Shown here piece after piece: positions 1 through 8,535 of a stretch of 32,053 nucleotides of DNA. Position 1 is the stretch's first letter. Each line of letters opens with the position of its first letter. The stretch spans positions 1 through 32,053 of the forward strand of contig DDJS01000115.1 of NCBI GenBank assembly GCA_002339165.1. The letters are read 5' to 3'. Origin of the DNA: Cellvibrionales bacterium UBA2618. GTDB taxonomy: Bacteria > Pseudomonadota > Gammaproteobacteria > Pseudomonadales > Porticoccaceae. The notes below the pieces were generated by a model. That model was not told the DNA's origin. It worked only from the letters and a program-made list of their open reading frames with translations, and did not search any database. The position numbers and the translations under genes were made by a program.

Positions 1-7
1 GTCGACT

Positions 8-2485
8 CTAAAACGCATATCCTAGCATCAAAGACCACTGCCGACCGCGATCAAAGGCCTCGGCGTCACTGCCAAAATTCGGCTGGTAATCACCAAAAAT
101 AGCATACTTCTCGTCGGCGATGTTGTCGACCGCTGCCGTCACATTAAAACGCCCATCGGCGCTCTCCCAACGCGCGCTCAAGTTGACCACCGTATAATCG
201 CCCTGATACAACGGATTATCCGACCAGGCCGGTGGCAGCGGCAAACCACTGGCATTGGTGTAAAGACCAGAACGCCACGTCCAATCAATCCGCGGCGACA
301 CAGTGCTGCCGCCAGCCAGATCATAGGTCTTTGTTACCGACAAATGAGCGTTCCAATCAGAGATAAAACCAAACGGCGAATCCACCGTGAGGCCGCCCGC
401 AAGTGCGGCATCGGTCAACTGGTCATAGCCAGCATCGGTATAACCCGCCGCCAGATCGATAAACACGCTATTGGCACTCACGTAAGACACCTCTAATTCA
501 AAACCCTCGATGGTCGCCTCGCCCGCATTGGTAATGTAGGGGCCGACGCGACTGGGCTCTGCTATCAGCAGTTGCAGGTCGGTATAGTCGCTCTTAAAGA
601 CGGCAAAATTGAGCCGGAGATTGTTATCCAACAACTCGGTTTTAACACCCACCTCAAAGGATTTGACATACTCGGGATCAAAGGTCGGCAAGCTTGGTTC
701 TGGAGGGAAGATGCGCTGATTAAATCCGCCGACCTTAAAGCCCTCACTGTAGGTACCATAGACCATGGTTTGGTCATCGATGGTGTAAGCCAAGTTCAAC
801 ATCGGCGTGGTTTCCGACATCTTATTGTTAACCGTTTCGTTTGGAACCACGCGAGATCCTATGGCGCAATTCTCCACCGCTCCATTTAAGTCATAGCAAG
901 GATACGGCAAGGTACCGCCAAACGCCGCTGCCAGTGGCATCTCTTCGACGTATTGATCGGGTATGTAATCCCGGTCCTCCTTGGTATAGCGAAGACCCGC
1001 GGTAGCCGCTAATGCGTCCGTGACCTGCACGGTCACTTGTGCAAAAACCGCATCGCTCTGATAGTCAAAATAACCACCACTTTGAATCGAGGCCGGCGTA
1101 AAATCTACCGGATTCAAGTTCTCACCGTCTTCTGAAAAGGTATAAACACCCACAATCCAATCGACCCGATCGTCCATTGCACTGCCCGATAACTGCAGCT
1201 CTAGAGACGTCTGATCCTGAACAAAGGTATCGAAATAGTGCGTCACCGGATTAATTAAAAACGGCAAACCCGGCACCCACGGCTCGCCATCGGCCTGATG
1301 ATAACCATCTCGGTCCGATGCAAAGCTGCCGTCCATCGAGCGGTAACCAGCGATCACCTTGGCCGTCATCTGATCGAGTTCCCACGCCAAGACAAGCGAT
1401 ACCGCATCATTTTGCATGTCGGAATAGTTCGGACCGGTGCCCAAATTAGTGTTGTCGCCAGTGACCGCGTTAGCCGAGTTGTAACAAGCAACGGGCGCGT
1501 TTGCTGATGAGCATGCGGCGTTGGTAAAGTCGGGGCCGGTGGGACCAAATCCAGCAAAAATATTGTTGGTGTAGGGAAAGTTCCCCGGGGGGCCAATCGC
1601 CAGTTGTACCGCGTTTAAATTGTCGGGAAATTCATCGACTCGGGTAATCACCATCGGCGGACCATTGGTGTAGTCATCGTAATAATCAAACGAAAGATCT
1701 GCCGTAAAGGTGTCAGACGCCTGCCAACGCAGGGCAACGCGCGCCATAACCGAATCCTGATTGCCGAGATCCTTACCATCAAAGGGCCGATGTACATAAC
1801 CATCCTGCTCGAGCGTGCCGGCGCTCGCGCGTAAAAAAAGCGTCTCTGAAAGAGGCACATTGATCATCCCCCTCAGGTTCTGACGGCCGTCGCTGCCTAT
1901 TTTGACATCCACTTTACCACTCAGAGTATCGTCGGGCTTTTTGGTCGTAAAACTGATCGCACCGCCGATTGTGTTGCGCCCAAATAAGGTGCCCTGAGGA
2001 CCACGCAGCACCTCCACCTGTTCGATGTCGAGCATATCGAACACCGCGCCTGCCGAACGGCCAAGGTAAATTTCATCAATATAAATACCGACACCCGGGT
2101 CAATGGTTGGAATAAAGTCCCGCTGCCCAATACCGCGAATATACACCGCAGCGTTATTGCCGACGCCGCTGAACGTCGGGGTGTTTTGAAAGACTAAATT
2201 TGGCGTGACATCCTGCAGTCGCGTCACCCGGGTAAGACCCATCTCCTCCAGACGATCGCCCGACAACGCGGTAATGGAAATCGGCGAGTCCTGCAAACTC
2301 TCGGCCTTTTTACGCGCCGTCACCACGATCTCCTCAAGGTTGGAGGCCGATATCTGAGGCGTCAAAAACGCCAGTAGAATGCCAACTAACAACGACCCCC
2401 GACGACACGCATACATCGCCAAGCGCAAATTTGAAACTATTTTGGACATCAAACTGCCCAGCCTATTAATCATGTGATTATGCAT
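8..2485 (-). CDS. TonB-dependent outer-membrane receptor
   Basis: Outer-membrane gated channel for energised import of a ligand that cannot be named from sequence. The 825-residue protein has a basic N-terminus and hydrophobic signal segment (about residues 32-47, cleavage likely after ISA). A TonB box-like EEIVVTA follows at 51-57. A plug domain (about 60-175) contains VEVLRGPQGTLFGRN, and a long beta-barrel ends in the typical aromatic C-terminus (GYAF). Length is normal for the family. The start at 2485 has GGAG about 10 bases upstream; Met5 and Met13 are alternatives. The gene is complete, its stop lying just inside the window edge. It is divergent from the AraC/XylS-type gene, and a 41-base two-half-site element shared with the monooxygenase operon lies 66 bases upstream, so co-regulation with that operon is inferred. 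The plug resembles receptors of marine gammaproteobacteria and sphingomonads often linked to hydrophobic carbon compounds rather than siderophores; this is a weak analogy. Confidence 0.93.
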   Translation of the reverse strand: MHNHMINRLGSLMSKIVSNLRLAMYACRRGSLLVGILLAFLTPQISASNLEEIVVTARKKAESLQDSPISITALSGDRLEEMGLTRVTRLQDVTPNLVFQNTPTFSGVGNNAAVYIRGIGQRDFIPTIDPGVGIYIDEIYLGRSAGAVFDMLDIEQVEVLRGPQGTLFGRNTIGGAISFTTKKPDDTLSGKVDVKIGSDGRQNLRGMINVPLSETLFLRASAGTLEQDGYVHRPFDGKDLGNQDSVMARVALRWQASDTFTADLSFDYYDDYTNGPPMVITRVDEFPDNLNAVQLAIGPPGNFPYTNNIFAGFGPTGPDFTNAACSSANAPVACYNSANAVTGDNTNLGTGPNYSDMQNDAVSLVLAWELDQMTAKVIAGYRSMDGSFASDRDGYHQADGEPWVPGLPFLINPVTHYFDTFVQDQTSLELQLSGSAMDDRVDWIVGVYTFSEDGENLNPVDFTPASIQSGGYFDYQSDAVFAQVTVQVTDALAATAGLRYTKEDRDYIPDQYVEEMPLAAAFGGTLPYPCYDLNGAVENCAIGSRVVPNETVNNKMSETTPMLNLAYTIDDQTMVYGTYSEGFKVGGFNQRIFPPEPSLPTFDPEYVKSFEVGVKTELLDNNLRLNFAVFKSDYTDLQLLIAEPSRVGPYITNAGEATIEGFELEVSYVSANSVFIDLAAGYTDAGYDQLTDAALAGGLTVDSPFGFISDWNAHLSVTKTYDLAGGSTVSPRIDWTWRSGLYTNASGLPLPPAWSDNPLYQGDYTVVNLSARWESADGRFNVTAAVDNIADEKYAIFGDYQPNFGSDAEAFDRGRQWSLMLGYAF

Positions 2486-2550
2486 AATAACGAATCTCCG
2501 CGAGTAGTAAACTTCACACTACCAGTGCATACCACAAGGGGCATAACGGC

Positions 2551-2591
2551 TATTCAAATCGTGCATGCGGCATTCATATTCTGCACCTAAT
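2551..2591 (-). promoter_or_regulatory. Two-half-site AraC/XylS-type operator, copy A
   Basis: Read on the minus strand toward the receptor gene, this 41-base element holds two direct half-sites, TGCA-GAATA-TGAAT and TGCA-CGATT-TGAATA, with a 20-base period. It matches copy B (8536-8576) at 32 of 41 positions without gaps. The layout resembles XylS sites (TGCA-N6-GGNTA direct repeats, 21-base period). The promoter-proximal half contains TTGAAT, a plausible weak -35, as expected for an activator contacting RNA polymerase. Binding by the regulator at 2891-3883 is inferred. Confidence 0.6.
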
Positions 2592-2749
2592 GGCAGCGGC
2601 TCGATTAAATTTTAAAATTAGTCAAACGGCAACCACTATGCGACTAACAGTGGTCGGGGGTTTTGTCATCAACTCGAACATCGACAGCACCCGCAGGGTC
2701 GATGCCATGAACTAACTCAAAAATATTTAGCTGTCGACCCGTATCGACT

Positions 2750-2766
2750 AGGTTGAATTTCAACCT
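2750..2766. promoter_or_regulatory. Perfect 17-base palindrome upstream of the AraC-type gene
   Basis: AGGTTGAA and TTCAACCT flank a single T, giving 8-bp perfect arms. It lies about 48 bases upstream of the -35 box of the regulator gene and about 160 bases from the direct-repeat operator. It could be a binding site for a dimeric repressor or activator of the regulator gene. No protein can be assigned, and AraC-type proteins usually prefer direct repeats. Confidence 0.35.
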
Positions 2767-2814
2767 CCGCCCACCGTTGAGACCCATATATGCTGCCAAC
2801 GCAGCAAATAGTGT

Positions 2815-2843
2815 TTGACAAAATAAACATTTGCCACTATAAA
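2815..2843 (+). promoter_or_regulatory. Sigma70 promoter of the AraC-type gene
   Basis: TTGACA (2815-2820), a 17-base spacer and TATAAA (2838-2843) make a near-consensus sigma70 promoter. Transcription would start near 2850, leaving a leader of about 40 AT-rich bases that ends in the strong ribosome site GGGGGGA just before the ATG at 2891. Such a good promoter suggests the regulator is made without needing an activator. Confidence 0.75.
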
Positions 2844-2890
2844 TTAGAAAAATACTTTAAATATAAAATAAAGAATTTGGGGGGATTTGT

Positions 2891-3883
2891 ATGAATTCAT
2901 ACCCAGTGGCGCTAGCCGACAATCAATTTAAACGATTTCGCACCGCCGATATCGATTATGCCCGAATGAAGGTGAGTGAGGTCTATTGCGAGCACCGCCT
3001 TTCATTAAAATGCGGGCAGTTAGATGCGTTCCACTACCATATGCCGTTTGATGGCATCTCGTTTAACTATATGGGATACGGCCCACAAAGCGACATAGAA
3101 CCTGGCCTATTGGGCGATTTTTATTTAATCCAACTGCCGATTAAAGGCTCGGCTCGCATTCGTGCCGACAATCAAACCATCGAGTCGAGACCTGGAAAAG
3201 CCAGTGTGATCAATCCTAGCGTGTACACAAAAATGACCTGGAGTGACGGCTGCGAACAACTTATGCTGCAACTATCAAAACACAAGGTTGACGCTGTGCT
3301 GAGCAGTTGTCTGGGGCGCCCCGCAACTCAAGATCTGGTATTTTCTCCGTATATGGAAACGCGCAACCGCCAGCATGCGTCTTGGTGGAAACACGTGATG
3401 ACGTTTATCAGTGACTACAATCAGCCTTATGGCTTTTACAAAACGCCCGAGATGATCGACAACGAGTTGACTAATATTGTCCGCGGCCTGCTGTACACGC
3501 TCGAGCATAATTACAGCGCGAGAATAAAGCTCGACAACCGTGCCGTGCTGCCCAAGTCGCTGCGATGCGCCATCGAATATATCAAGCAGCACGCCAGCGA
3601 TAATCTCAGCATTGACGAGTTAGTGCGCATTACCGAGGTCAGCGAGCGCAGCCTGTTCAATAGCTTTAAGCAATGCCTCGACATGACCCCAATGCAATTT
3701 GTACAAAAGCACCGACTGGCAAGTGCCAGACTGCAATTACTCGACCCCGCTCAATCGCTGCATTTGAGCGTTACAGACATTGCCTTCAACAATGGTTTCA
3801 GTCAATTAGGTCGATTTTCGGCCCTTTACAAAAGCGTTTATGGGGAGCTCCCGTCGGCGACAAAAGCCAAGGTCATGGGCTAA
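2891..3883 (+). CDS. AraC/XylS-family transcriptional regulator
   Basis: Cytoplasmic DNA-binding regulator of 330 residues. The N-terminal half (about 20-190) looks like the AraC_binding_2 type of ligand or oligomerisation domain, with strand-rich segments such as FYLIQLPIKGSARI and the GKASVINPS turn. The C-terminal 100 residues hold two helix-turn-helix motifs: LSIDELVRITEVSERSLFN, then SVTDIAFNNGFSQLGRFSAL with the usual F-x-x-x-Y-x-x-x-x-G-x-x-P ending. Length is typical for the XylS/FeaR-like branch. It starts at the ATG at 2891 behind a very strong ribosome site (GGGGGGA, 5-6 bases away) and a near-consensus promoter. Its position between the receptor gene and the oxidoreductase operon, and the shared two-half-site element upstream of both, make it the likely activator of that set. 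The inducer is unknown. Confidence 0.92.
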   Translation: MNSYPVALADNQFKRFRTADIDYARMKVSEVYCEHRLSLKCGQLDAFHYHMPFDGISFNYMGYGPQSDIEPGLLGDFYLIQLPIKGSARIRADNQTIESRPGKASVINPSVYTKMTWSDGCEQLMLQLSKHKVDAVLSSCLGRPATQDLVFSPYMETRNRQHASWWKHVMTFISDYNQPYGFYKTPEMIDNELTNIVRGLLYTLEHNYSARIKLDNRAVLPKSLRCAIEYIKQHASDNLSIDELVRITEVSERSLFNSFKQCLDMTPMQFVQKHRLASARLQLLDPAQSLHLSVTDIAFNNGFSQLGRFSALYKSVYGELPSATKAKVMG

Positions 3884-4082
3884 AGAATCAACCCTGACAC
3901 ATCGTATAATCGCCATTGAGCCTTGGTTATTAGGGCTGTAAAAACAACCGCATGATCAGGGGGTTTTAAATTTCTAGCGCTCATAAATAGGGTTGGTATT
4001 GAGTTTCTGGCAACTGAAGTTTAGCTTCTTATGAAAAGGTTGCAAATCGTTCATTAAAAGCTTTCTAACCACAAACTGATTA

Positions 4083-4105
4083 GTATAAAAAATCATTTTT
4101 TATAC
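4083..4105. repeat. Perfect AT-rich inverted repeat, 10-bp arms
   Basis: The arm GTATAAAAAA (4083-4092) is followed by TCA and its exact reverse complement (4096-4105). It lies 53 bases upstream of the ATG of the small ORF at 4159. As DNA it could be an operator. As RNA it is an A/U-only hairpin with a terminal G-C pair, and its second arm carries six Ts, so it could also act as a weak bidirectional terminator. The sequence does not decide between these. Confidence 0.5.
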
Positions 4106-4158
4106 GTTTAGGCGGTAAATATCATCTTTCAGAAACCTCTAACCTTGCAAGAGACACC

Positions 4159-4320
4159 ATGACTCGCGGGGTTAGTCCTGTTGCTTTTGACAACACAACA
4201 GAGATCAACACCATTAGCTTCCGGCTCGGCACCGATAACGCTGATGTGCGTTCTAAATCGACGCTAAAAAGTCCATTAAAAAGTGACGATGACGCTTTTC
4301 TCATAGCTTTAGGTTGTTAA
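4159..4320 (+). CDS. Possible small protein, 53 residues
   Basis: An ATG ORF encoding a hydrophilic 53-residue protein that begins MTRGVSPVAFDNTTEIN and ends AFLIALGC with a C-terminal Cys. The upstream sequence offers only a weak ribosome site (AAGAG about 8 bases before ATG). No domain is recognised; the Ser/Lys/Asp-rich C-terminal third has no obvious fold. A perfect palindrome 53 bases upstream could be its operator. It may be a real small gene, a remnant or chance; codon use alone does not settle this. Confidence 0.25.
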   Translation: MTRGVSPVAFDNTTEINTISFRLGTDNADVRSKSTLKSPLKSDDDAFLIALGC

Positions 4321-4484
4321 GCACAATTACAAACGTATGAATTAGCCAGTATCTGAGCGTGGCGCGAAGTCGCGCCGCACAACCGACCGCAGGCGTGATG
4401 ACCGGCTCATCGCCAAATCTTGCCTGCGGCGCAGTCGAGCCCAAGCTAGAGCGTTATTCACGCCGTTCGCCTCGAGTGGGTAGG

Positions 4485-5279
4485 CTACTCGGCTAAACTC
4501 ATTAGTTGCGGCATCAACGGCACATGACCCTCGGGCCCCATGGCACTGTATCCGCCATCCACAGCCACCTCGGCGCCGGTCATATAAGAGGCAGCATCAG
4601 AGGCTAAGAACGCCGCCACACTGGCTACTTCGCTTCCGTTTGCGACCCGCCCCATCAGATTCAACGGCGATGACACTGCATCCGCATGGGCGCGATTATC
4701 CTGGGTAAGCCCTTCAAACGGATCCGACCATATATGCCCAAGAACCGCCATATTGACGCGGATGTTGTCGGCAGCATATTCTACCGCTTGGGTTTTACTC
4801 AGATGCCTTAGCGTCGCCTTGGCTACCGGGTAGGCCCAGCGGCCTATATGTGGAAAGGCGCCCGAAACGGATCCAATATTTACGATACAACCCTTATTCT
4901 TAGCCAAATGGGGGCGCGCCATCTCACCCAATATTGCTGCCGAGATCGCCGAGGTATTAATCGTCGACAGCCAGGTTTGCCTATCTGTTTGGGCCCCGTC
5001 ATCATCGTAGGAACAAGCATTATTTACCACAATATCAAGACCGCCAAACTCGGACAGAGTGCGCGCAATCAAATTCTCTAATTGCTCGTCGTCGGTAATA
5101 TCGGTTTGCACATAGAGCGCACCGGGACCCAATTCAGCTGCCAACCTATGACCCTTTTCCTCCGTTCGGGCTGCAATCACCACGCGTGCGCCCTGAGCAT
5201 GCAATTCTCTGCTGATATCGCGACCAATGGAGGCCGCACCACCGGTGACTATTGCCACCTTATTCGTTAGATTTGCCAT
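4485..5279 (-). CDS. Short-chain dehydrogenase/reductase (SDR)
   Basis: Cytoplasmic NAD(P)-dependent oxidoreductase of the classical SDR family, 264 residues from this start. Visible signatures are the Rossmann TGGAASIG (12-19), NNAC at 86-89 (NNAG is usual), active-site Ser137 in NIGSVSG, and Tyr150/Lys154 in YPVAK. There is a C-terminal GGYSAMGPEG segment. An in-frame ATG at 5300 would add seven residues but lacks a ribosome site. The ATG at 5279 is preceded by GAGGA seven bases away, so it is preferred. This is the last gene of the three-gene operon, 14-35 bases after the FAD oxidoreductase. It probably oxidises or reduces a hydroxyl/keto group of the compound handled by its neighbours; the substrate cannot be read from the sequence. 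The usual PG after the active site is replaced by LG (VLGHI). Confidence 0.92.
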   Translation of the reverse strand: MANLTNKVAIVTGGAASIGRDISRELHAQGARVVIAARTEEKGHRLAAELGPGALYVQTDITDDEQLENLIARTLSEFGGLDIVVNNACSYDDDGAQTDRQTWLSTINTSAISAAILGEMARPHLAKNKGCIVNIGSVSGAFPHIGRWAYPVAKATLRHLSKTQAVEYAADNIRVNMAVLGHIWSDPFEGLTQDNRAHADAVSSPLNLMGRVANGSEVASVAAFLASDAASYMTGAEVAVDGGYSAMGPEGHVPLMPQLMSLAE

Positions 5280-5314
5280 GTCACTTTCCTCTTTTGTCAT
5301 TACTAGTATGAAAT

Positions 5315-6904
5315 TTATGTAGATCGCGCCAAGTGTTTCGCTACCATGTAGCCAGAACCGCCGCCCAACCCCGGGCCAGGATGGCTAGACGCACCAATGT
5401 GATAGAGATTTTTCACCGTGGTTGCATGGTTTTTAAGCGATTTAAAAGGCCGCCAGAAGAAAAACTGCTGCATACCGCAGTGGCCCGAATAGGGATCGCC
5501 GCCGACGAGGTTGATATTCATCGCGTGTAAATCGGCTGGCGAGAGTACCTCCCGACACAAGATAGCCGCCTTTAAGTCCGGAATATGTTCGCAGATTCGA
5601 TCGATAATACGGTCTGCGTAGTCCTCTCTAACCTGATGATTCCAAACACCACCCTCGGGTATTGGGATCGTTTCAGCGGCGTCCCCCAAAATCACACGGG
5701 GTAACTCTTGTAATTGTATCCACAGGATTGAGTGACCTTTGGGAGCGCGACTTGGATCGACCACTGTGGGTTGCGCGACGACAATCGTCGCCTGCGCTGG
5801 CAACAAACCGCATTCGGCCTGATTTACCGCCTTAGAAACGCTGTCGATACCATCGCTAATGTGCACCATGGCAACATCGTTTAAACTTTTCTCAAGCCAC
5901 TCCGGCCGACCCTTTAGCGCCAAGTGTATCTGCATGCCGGCGCGCCCATAACGATATCCGGTAGCCTGTTGCAAGATGTTGTCGGGTACCCATTGCGGGT
6001 CGAGCAACGTTTCGTATAGCTGGTTGGGTGTGACATTACAGATCACCGCGCGATTTGCATAAATAGGACCTTGGCCTGCGACGACCACGCCGGTGGCAAC
6101 GCCGGATTTGACAAGTATTTGCTCGACATGTGCATCGGTCGCCAAGGCGCCCCCGTACTCTTCGATCAAACCGACAAAAGCCTCCACCAACTTATGACTG
6201 CCGCCTTTGACAATAGGCATTCCTGCAGACTCCAAACTAAAGGCAATCAGCCGATTCATCGCGCCCGAAAAGTTGGCGTCGGGGCCCAACCCAGTGTGCA
6301 AAATCCACGGCGCTAATAGCGCGTGAATAGCGGGTGAGTGGAATCTCTGTGACAACCAATCTCTACTGGATAGCATTGCCTCACCCAAAAAATCGAGTAG
6401 CCCCGTTAGCTTTCGCTGTCGAAATTGCTTGATTAACAGCCACAACATATTTACCCGCATCAACTCGCCACCCAGCACTCCAAACGTAAACTCGGCATCG
6501 CCCTCCATTTCGCGCATGGTTTTTTCATACCGATCGCCGTCGCCACTGGCGAGCGAGTTAAAAGCGCGCACATTGGCTTCTCTGGACGTCGTCAACACGC
6601 AAGCCTGTTGACTGGATGTCACGGATGCCGTCGGTTTGCTGGTATTGAGGTATTCCAATCCATAGCGTGCCAGATCGTCTGCCAGTTCTGCATAGTTCGC
6701 CGAAGTGACAAACAACGGGTGAAATCCGGATAATACATCGTGCTTAAACCCTGGCAACGTAATCTCAGCGGTCTTAATGCATCCACCGAGATAGTCGTTA
6801 CGTTCCAGCACAGATACCGTATAGCCTTTTTTAGCCAGCAGTGCGGCGCAGCAAAGCGAGTTAATCCCACTGCCTACGATGACAAAATCAAAGCGCTGAG
6901 CCAT
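5315..6904 (-). CDS. FAD-dependent oxidoreductase, CrtI/CrtO/PYROXD2-like
   Basis: 529-residue flavoprotein of the phytoene-desaturase-like superfamily (COG1233 type). The N-terminus carries the FAD dinucleotide-binding motif VGSGINSLCCAALLA (about 10-24) with the acidic/basic pair E34-R35 and the LGG turn that bind the cofactor. The C-terminus carries the second FAD-contact segment, HIGASSHPGPGLGGGSGYMVA. Length fits CrtO/PYROXD2-like members (around 530) better than short desaturases. No signal peptide is seen. No crtB, crtE or crtY is nearby, so carotenoid synthesis is unlikely; desaturation or saturation of a long or polycyclic hydrophobic substrate is a more natural guess. It lies 15 bases downstream of the monooxygenase and is followed directly by the SDR, so the three are probably co-transcribed. 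Confidence 0.88.
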   Translation of the reverse strand: MAQRFDFVIVGSGINSLCCAALLAKKGYTVSVLERNDYLGGCIKTAEITLPGFKHDVLSGFHPLFVTSANYAELADDLARYGLEYLNTSKPTASVTSSQQACVLTTSREANVRAFNSLASGDGDRYEKTMREMEGDAEFTFGVLGGELMRVNMLWLLIKQFRQRKLTGLLDFLGEAMLSSRDWLSQRFHSPAIHALLAPWILHTGLGPDANFSGAMNRLIAFSLESAGMPIVKGGSHKLVEAFVGLIEEYGGALATDAHVEQILVKSGVATGVVVAGQGPIYANRAVICNVTPNQLYETLLDPQWVPDNILQQATGYRYGRAGMQIHLALKGRPEWLEKSLNDVAMVHISDGIDSVSKAVNQAECGLLPAQATIVVAQPTVVDPSRAPKGHSILWIQLQELPRVILGDAAETIPIPEGGVWNHQVREDYADRIIDRICEHIPDLKAAILCREVLSPADLHAMNINLVGGDPYSGHCGMQQFFFWRPFKSLKNHATTVKNLYHIGASSHPGPGLGGGSGYMVAKHLARST

Positions 6905-6919
6905 TAGCCTGGTCCTCGG

Positions 6920-8416
6920 TTATTTATCAAGATACTTTTTTTGTAGTTGAGGTAACAAGTAGCCATAACTTTTCGGCTGCAGTGCCCCGATCCATTGTAA
7001 AAATTGCCGAAAACGGCCGACGTTCATATTCATATCGCCCAGCAGTTCATCAATATTGTGAATCGAAAACGGGATGATATTGGTGCCCTTCGAGTGCTTG
7101 CCATCGGTGCGCTCCTCCATCCAGGCAAGCCGGGCATCTATATCACTGTCCTGCTGCTGGAGGCTGGGTAGCGTAAATCCGCCTTTGAGGTAGTCGGCAA
7201 GCCAAAGGGCGCCCACCTCACAATTGAGTTGACTAAAAAATGATGAGTTGTAACCATTAAAAGCGAGTCGCGGCATACCGACAGGGAGGATTGAGCGATA
7301 CAGTCTAAAATTGCCCTGCTCGTCTGTGACCTTGCTCAGTACGTCCGGGTCGAGAAACTCACAACGTTGATGCCATCCCGTGCCGCACACAATAATATCG
7401 GCTGGCACCACTTCACCGGAGGATAGTCGTGCCTTACCCGCCATCAACTCAACAATTTCACAGTGTTTATGCAGCTCAATGTCACCGCGGTCAACGGCTT
7501 CGTAAAAGCCATCGGAGACCAGGCTCACGGTACTGCGGGCAATAGTTTCAAGGGGCTTGTTAGGGTGCAGGCCAAGACGGCGCAGGCCTAACTGTTTTTC
7601 AATGACGTACTCGACGCTTTTTAATAGGCCTTTTCTTATCGGATTGCCGACCGTATGAAAAAATCGATCCATACCTTGCAATCGAATATAGCGGAACAAC
7701 GCCTCGCTCATGCGCGACAAAAATAGGTGCTTGTAGTTAATTTTATTGGCTATTAGTTTGGGTATCTTCCAGATTAAATTTCGTACTATCACTCGAGTAC
7801 TGGCGGCAATCGGAGAAATCGCATTGGCCACGTCGCAAGATGATTTGCCATACCCCACCACGAGTATATGCTGGTCGGTAGCATCTTCACGGTTATTAAA
7901 TTGACTGGTGTGGCAAAGGCGGCCACCCGCGGCCAAAAAGACCTCTTCACCGGGGAAATGAGGCACCGATGGAATCGAAAAAATGCCGTTGCCAACGATC
8001 AGATAGTCAAACTGCTGAGTACTACTTTTTATTTGCCCGTCGGCGGTGGTGCAAACAGTTTTAACCTCCCAGCTTTGCGACAGCGGGTAATAGACCGCTT
8101 GAGTCACCTCAGTATTTAAATGGATCTGCGATAAGAGGTGGTAATGTAACGCATAGGTCTGCATATAGGCTTGAACCTGCTCGCCGCTCGGCCATTCGGG
8201 ATAGTCTGCCGGCATCGGAAAATCCGACAGCTCGTAGGTCGTTCGAGGGTTTTGCGTAGTAACACCTGGATAGCGCCGCGACGCCGCCCACACGCCGCCG
8301 ACTTCCGCATCTTTTTCGTAGAGTGTGATGTCATAATTTAAGGCTTTAAAAACGCGAGCGGCGGTCAATCCGGCAAATCCAGCGCCAATAATGCAGAGTT
8401 TTTTGATGTCACCCAT
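6920..8416 (-). CDS. Flavin-containing monooxygenase (FMO/Baeyer-Villiger type)
   Basis: 498-residue flavoprotein expected to use NADPH and O2 to oxygenate a substrate. The first Rossmann motif is GAGFAG (11-16), followed by E34-K and GGVW (40-43). The second, NAD(P)-binding, motif is VVGYGKSSCD (about 187-195). Between them the FMO fingerprint F-x-G-x3-H-x3-F/Y appears as AGGRLCHTSQF (163-173), with Ala in place of the leading Phe. The ATATGxW-like segment survives only loosely (CGTGWH). It may oxygenate a heteroatom or act as a Baeyer-Villiger enzyme on a ketone; the altered fingerprint leaves this open. First gene of the operon; ATG at 8416 with AGG about 9 bases upstream. The operator-like copy B lies 120 bases upstream, so control by the AraC-type protein is inferred. 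Confidence 0.88.
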   Translation of the reverse strand: MGDIKKLCIIGAGFAGLTAARVFKALNYDITLYEKDAEVGGVWAASRRYPGVTTQNPRTTYELSDFPMPADYPEWPSGEQVQAYMQTYALHYHLLSQIHLNTEVTQAVYYPLSQSWEVKTVCTTADGQIKSSTQQFDYLIVGNGIFSIPSVPHFPGEEVFLAAGGRLCHTSQFNNREDATDQHILVVGYGKSSCDVANAISPIAASTRVIVRNLIWKIPKLIANKINYKHLFLSRMSEALFRYIRLQGMDRFFHTVGNPIRKGLLKSVEYVIEKQLGLRRLGLHPNKPLETIARSTVSLVSDGFYEAVDRGDIELHKHCEIVELMAGKARLSSGEVVPADIIVCGTGWHQRCEFLDPDVLSKVTDEQGNFRLYRSILPVGMPRLAFNGYNSSFFSQLNCEVGALWLADYLKGGFTLPSLQQQDSDIDARLAWMEERTDGKHSKGTNIIPFSIHNIDELLGDMNMNVGRFRQFLQWIGALQPKSYGYLLPQLQKKYLDK

Positions 8417-8535
8417 AATCGCTACCTGAGAATCCCACAGTGAATTAGATCCAATAACCCCATAGCTATGCTGCCCCTAAAAAATGATCGCTCGCGCCAA
8501 GCGTATTCATTCAATATTTTTAGTCGCAAGGTAGA

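Larger units (their letters stand above)
3884..4484. other. Intergenic region, mostly unassigned
   Basis: About 600 AT-rich bases between the converging AraC-type gene and the dehydrogenase operon. It holds a perfect AT-rich palindrome (4083-4105), a possible 53-codon ORF (4159-4320), and two GC-rich inverted repeats: GGCGCG/CGCGCC (4361-4376) and CCGCAGGC/GCCTGCGG (4387-4394 with 4422-4429). The latter two may help end transcription of the converging operon, but neither is followed by a T-run. No RNA gene is recognised. Confidence 0.5.

Noticed and set aside
4361..4376. GGCGCG/CGCGCC hairpin as a rho-independent terminator of the SDR operon
   Set aside because: No T-run follows on either strand; kept only as an unassigned inverted repeat.
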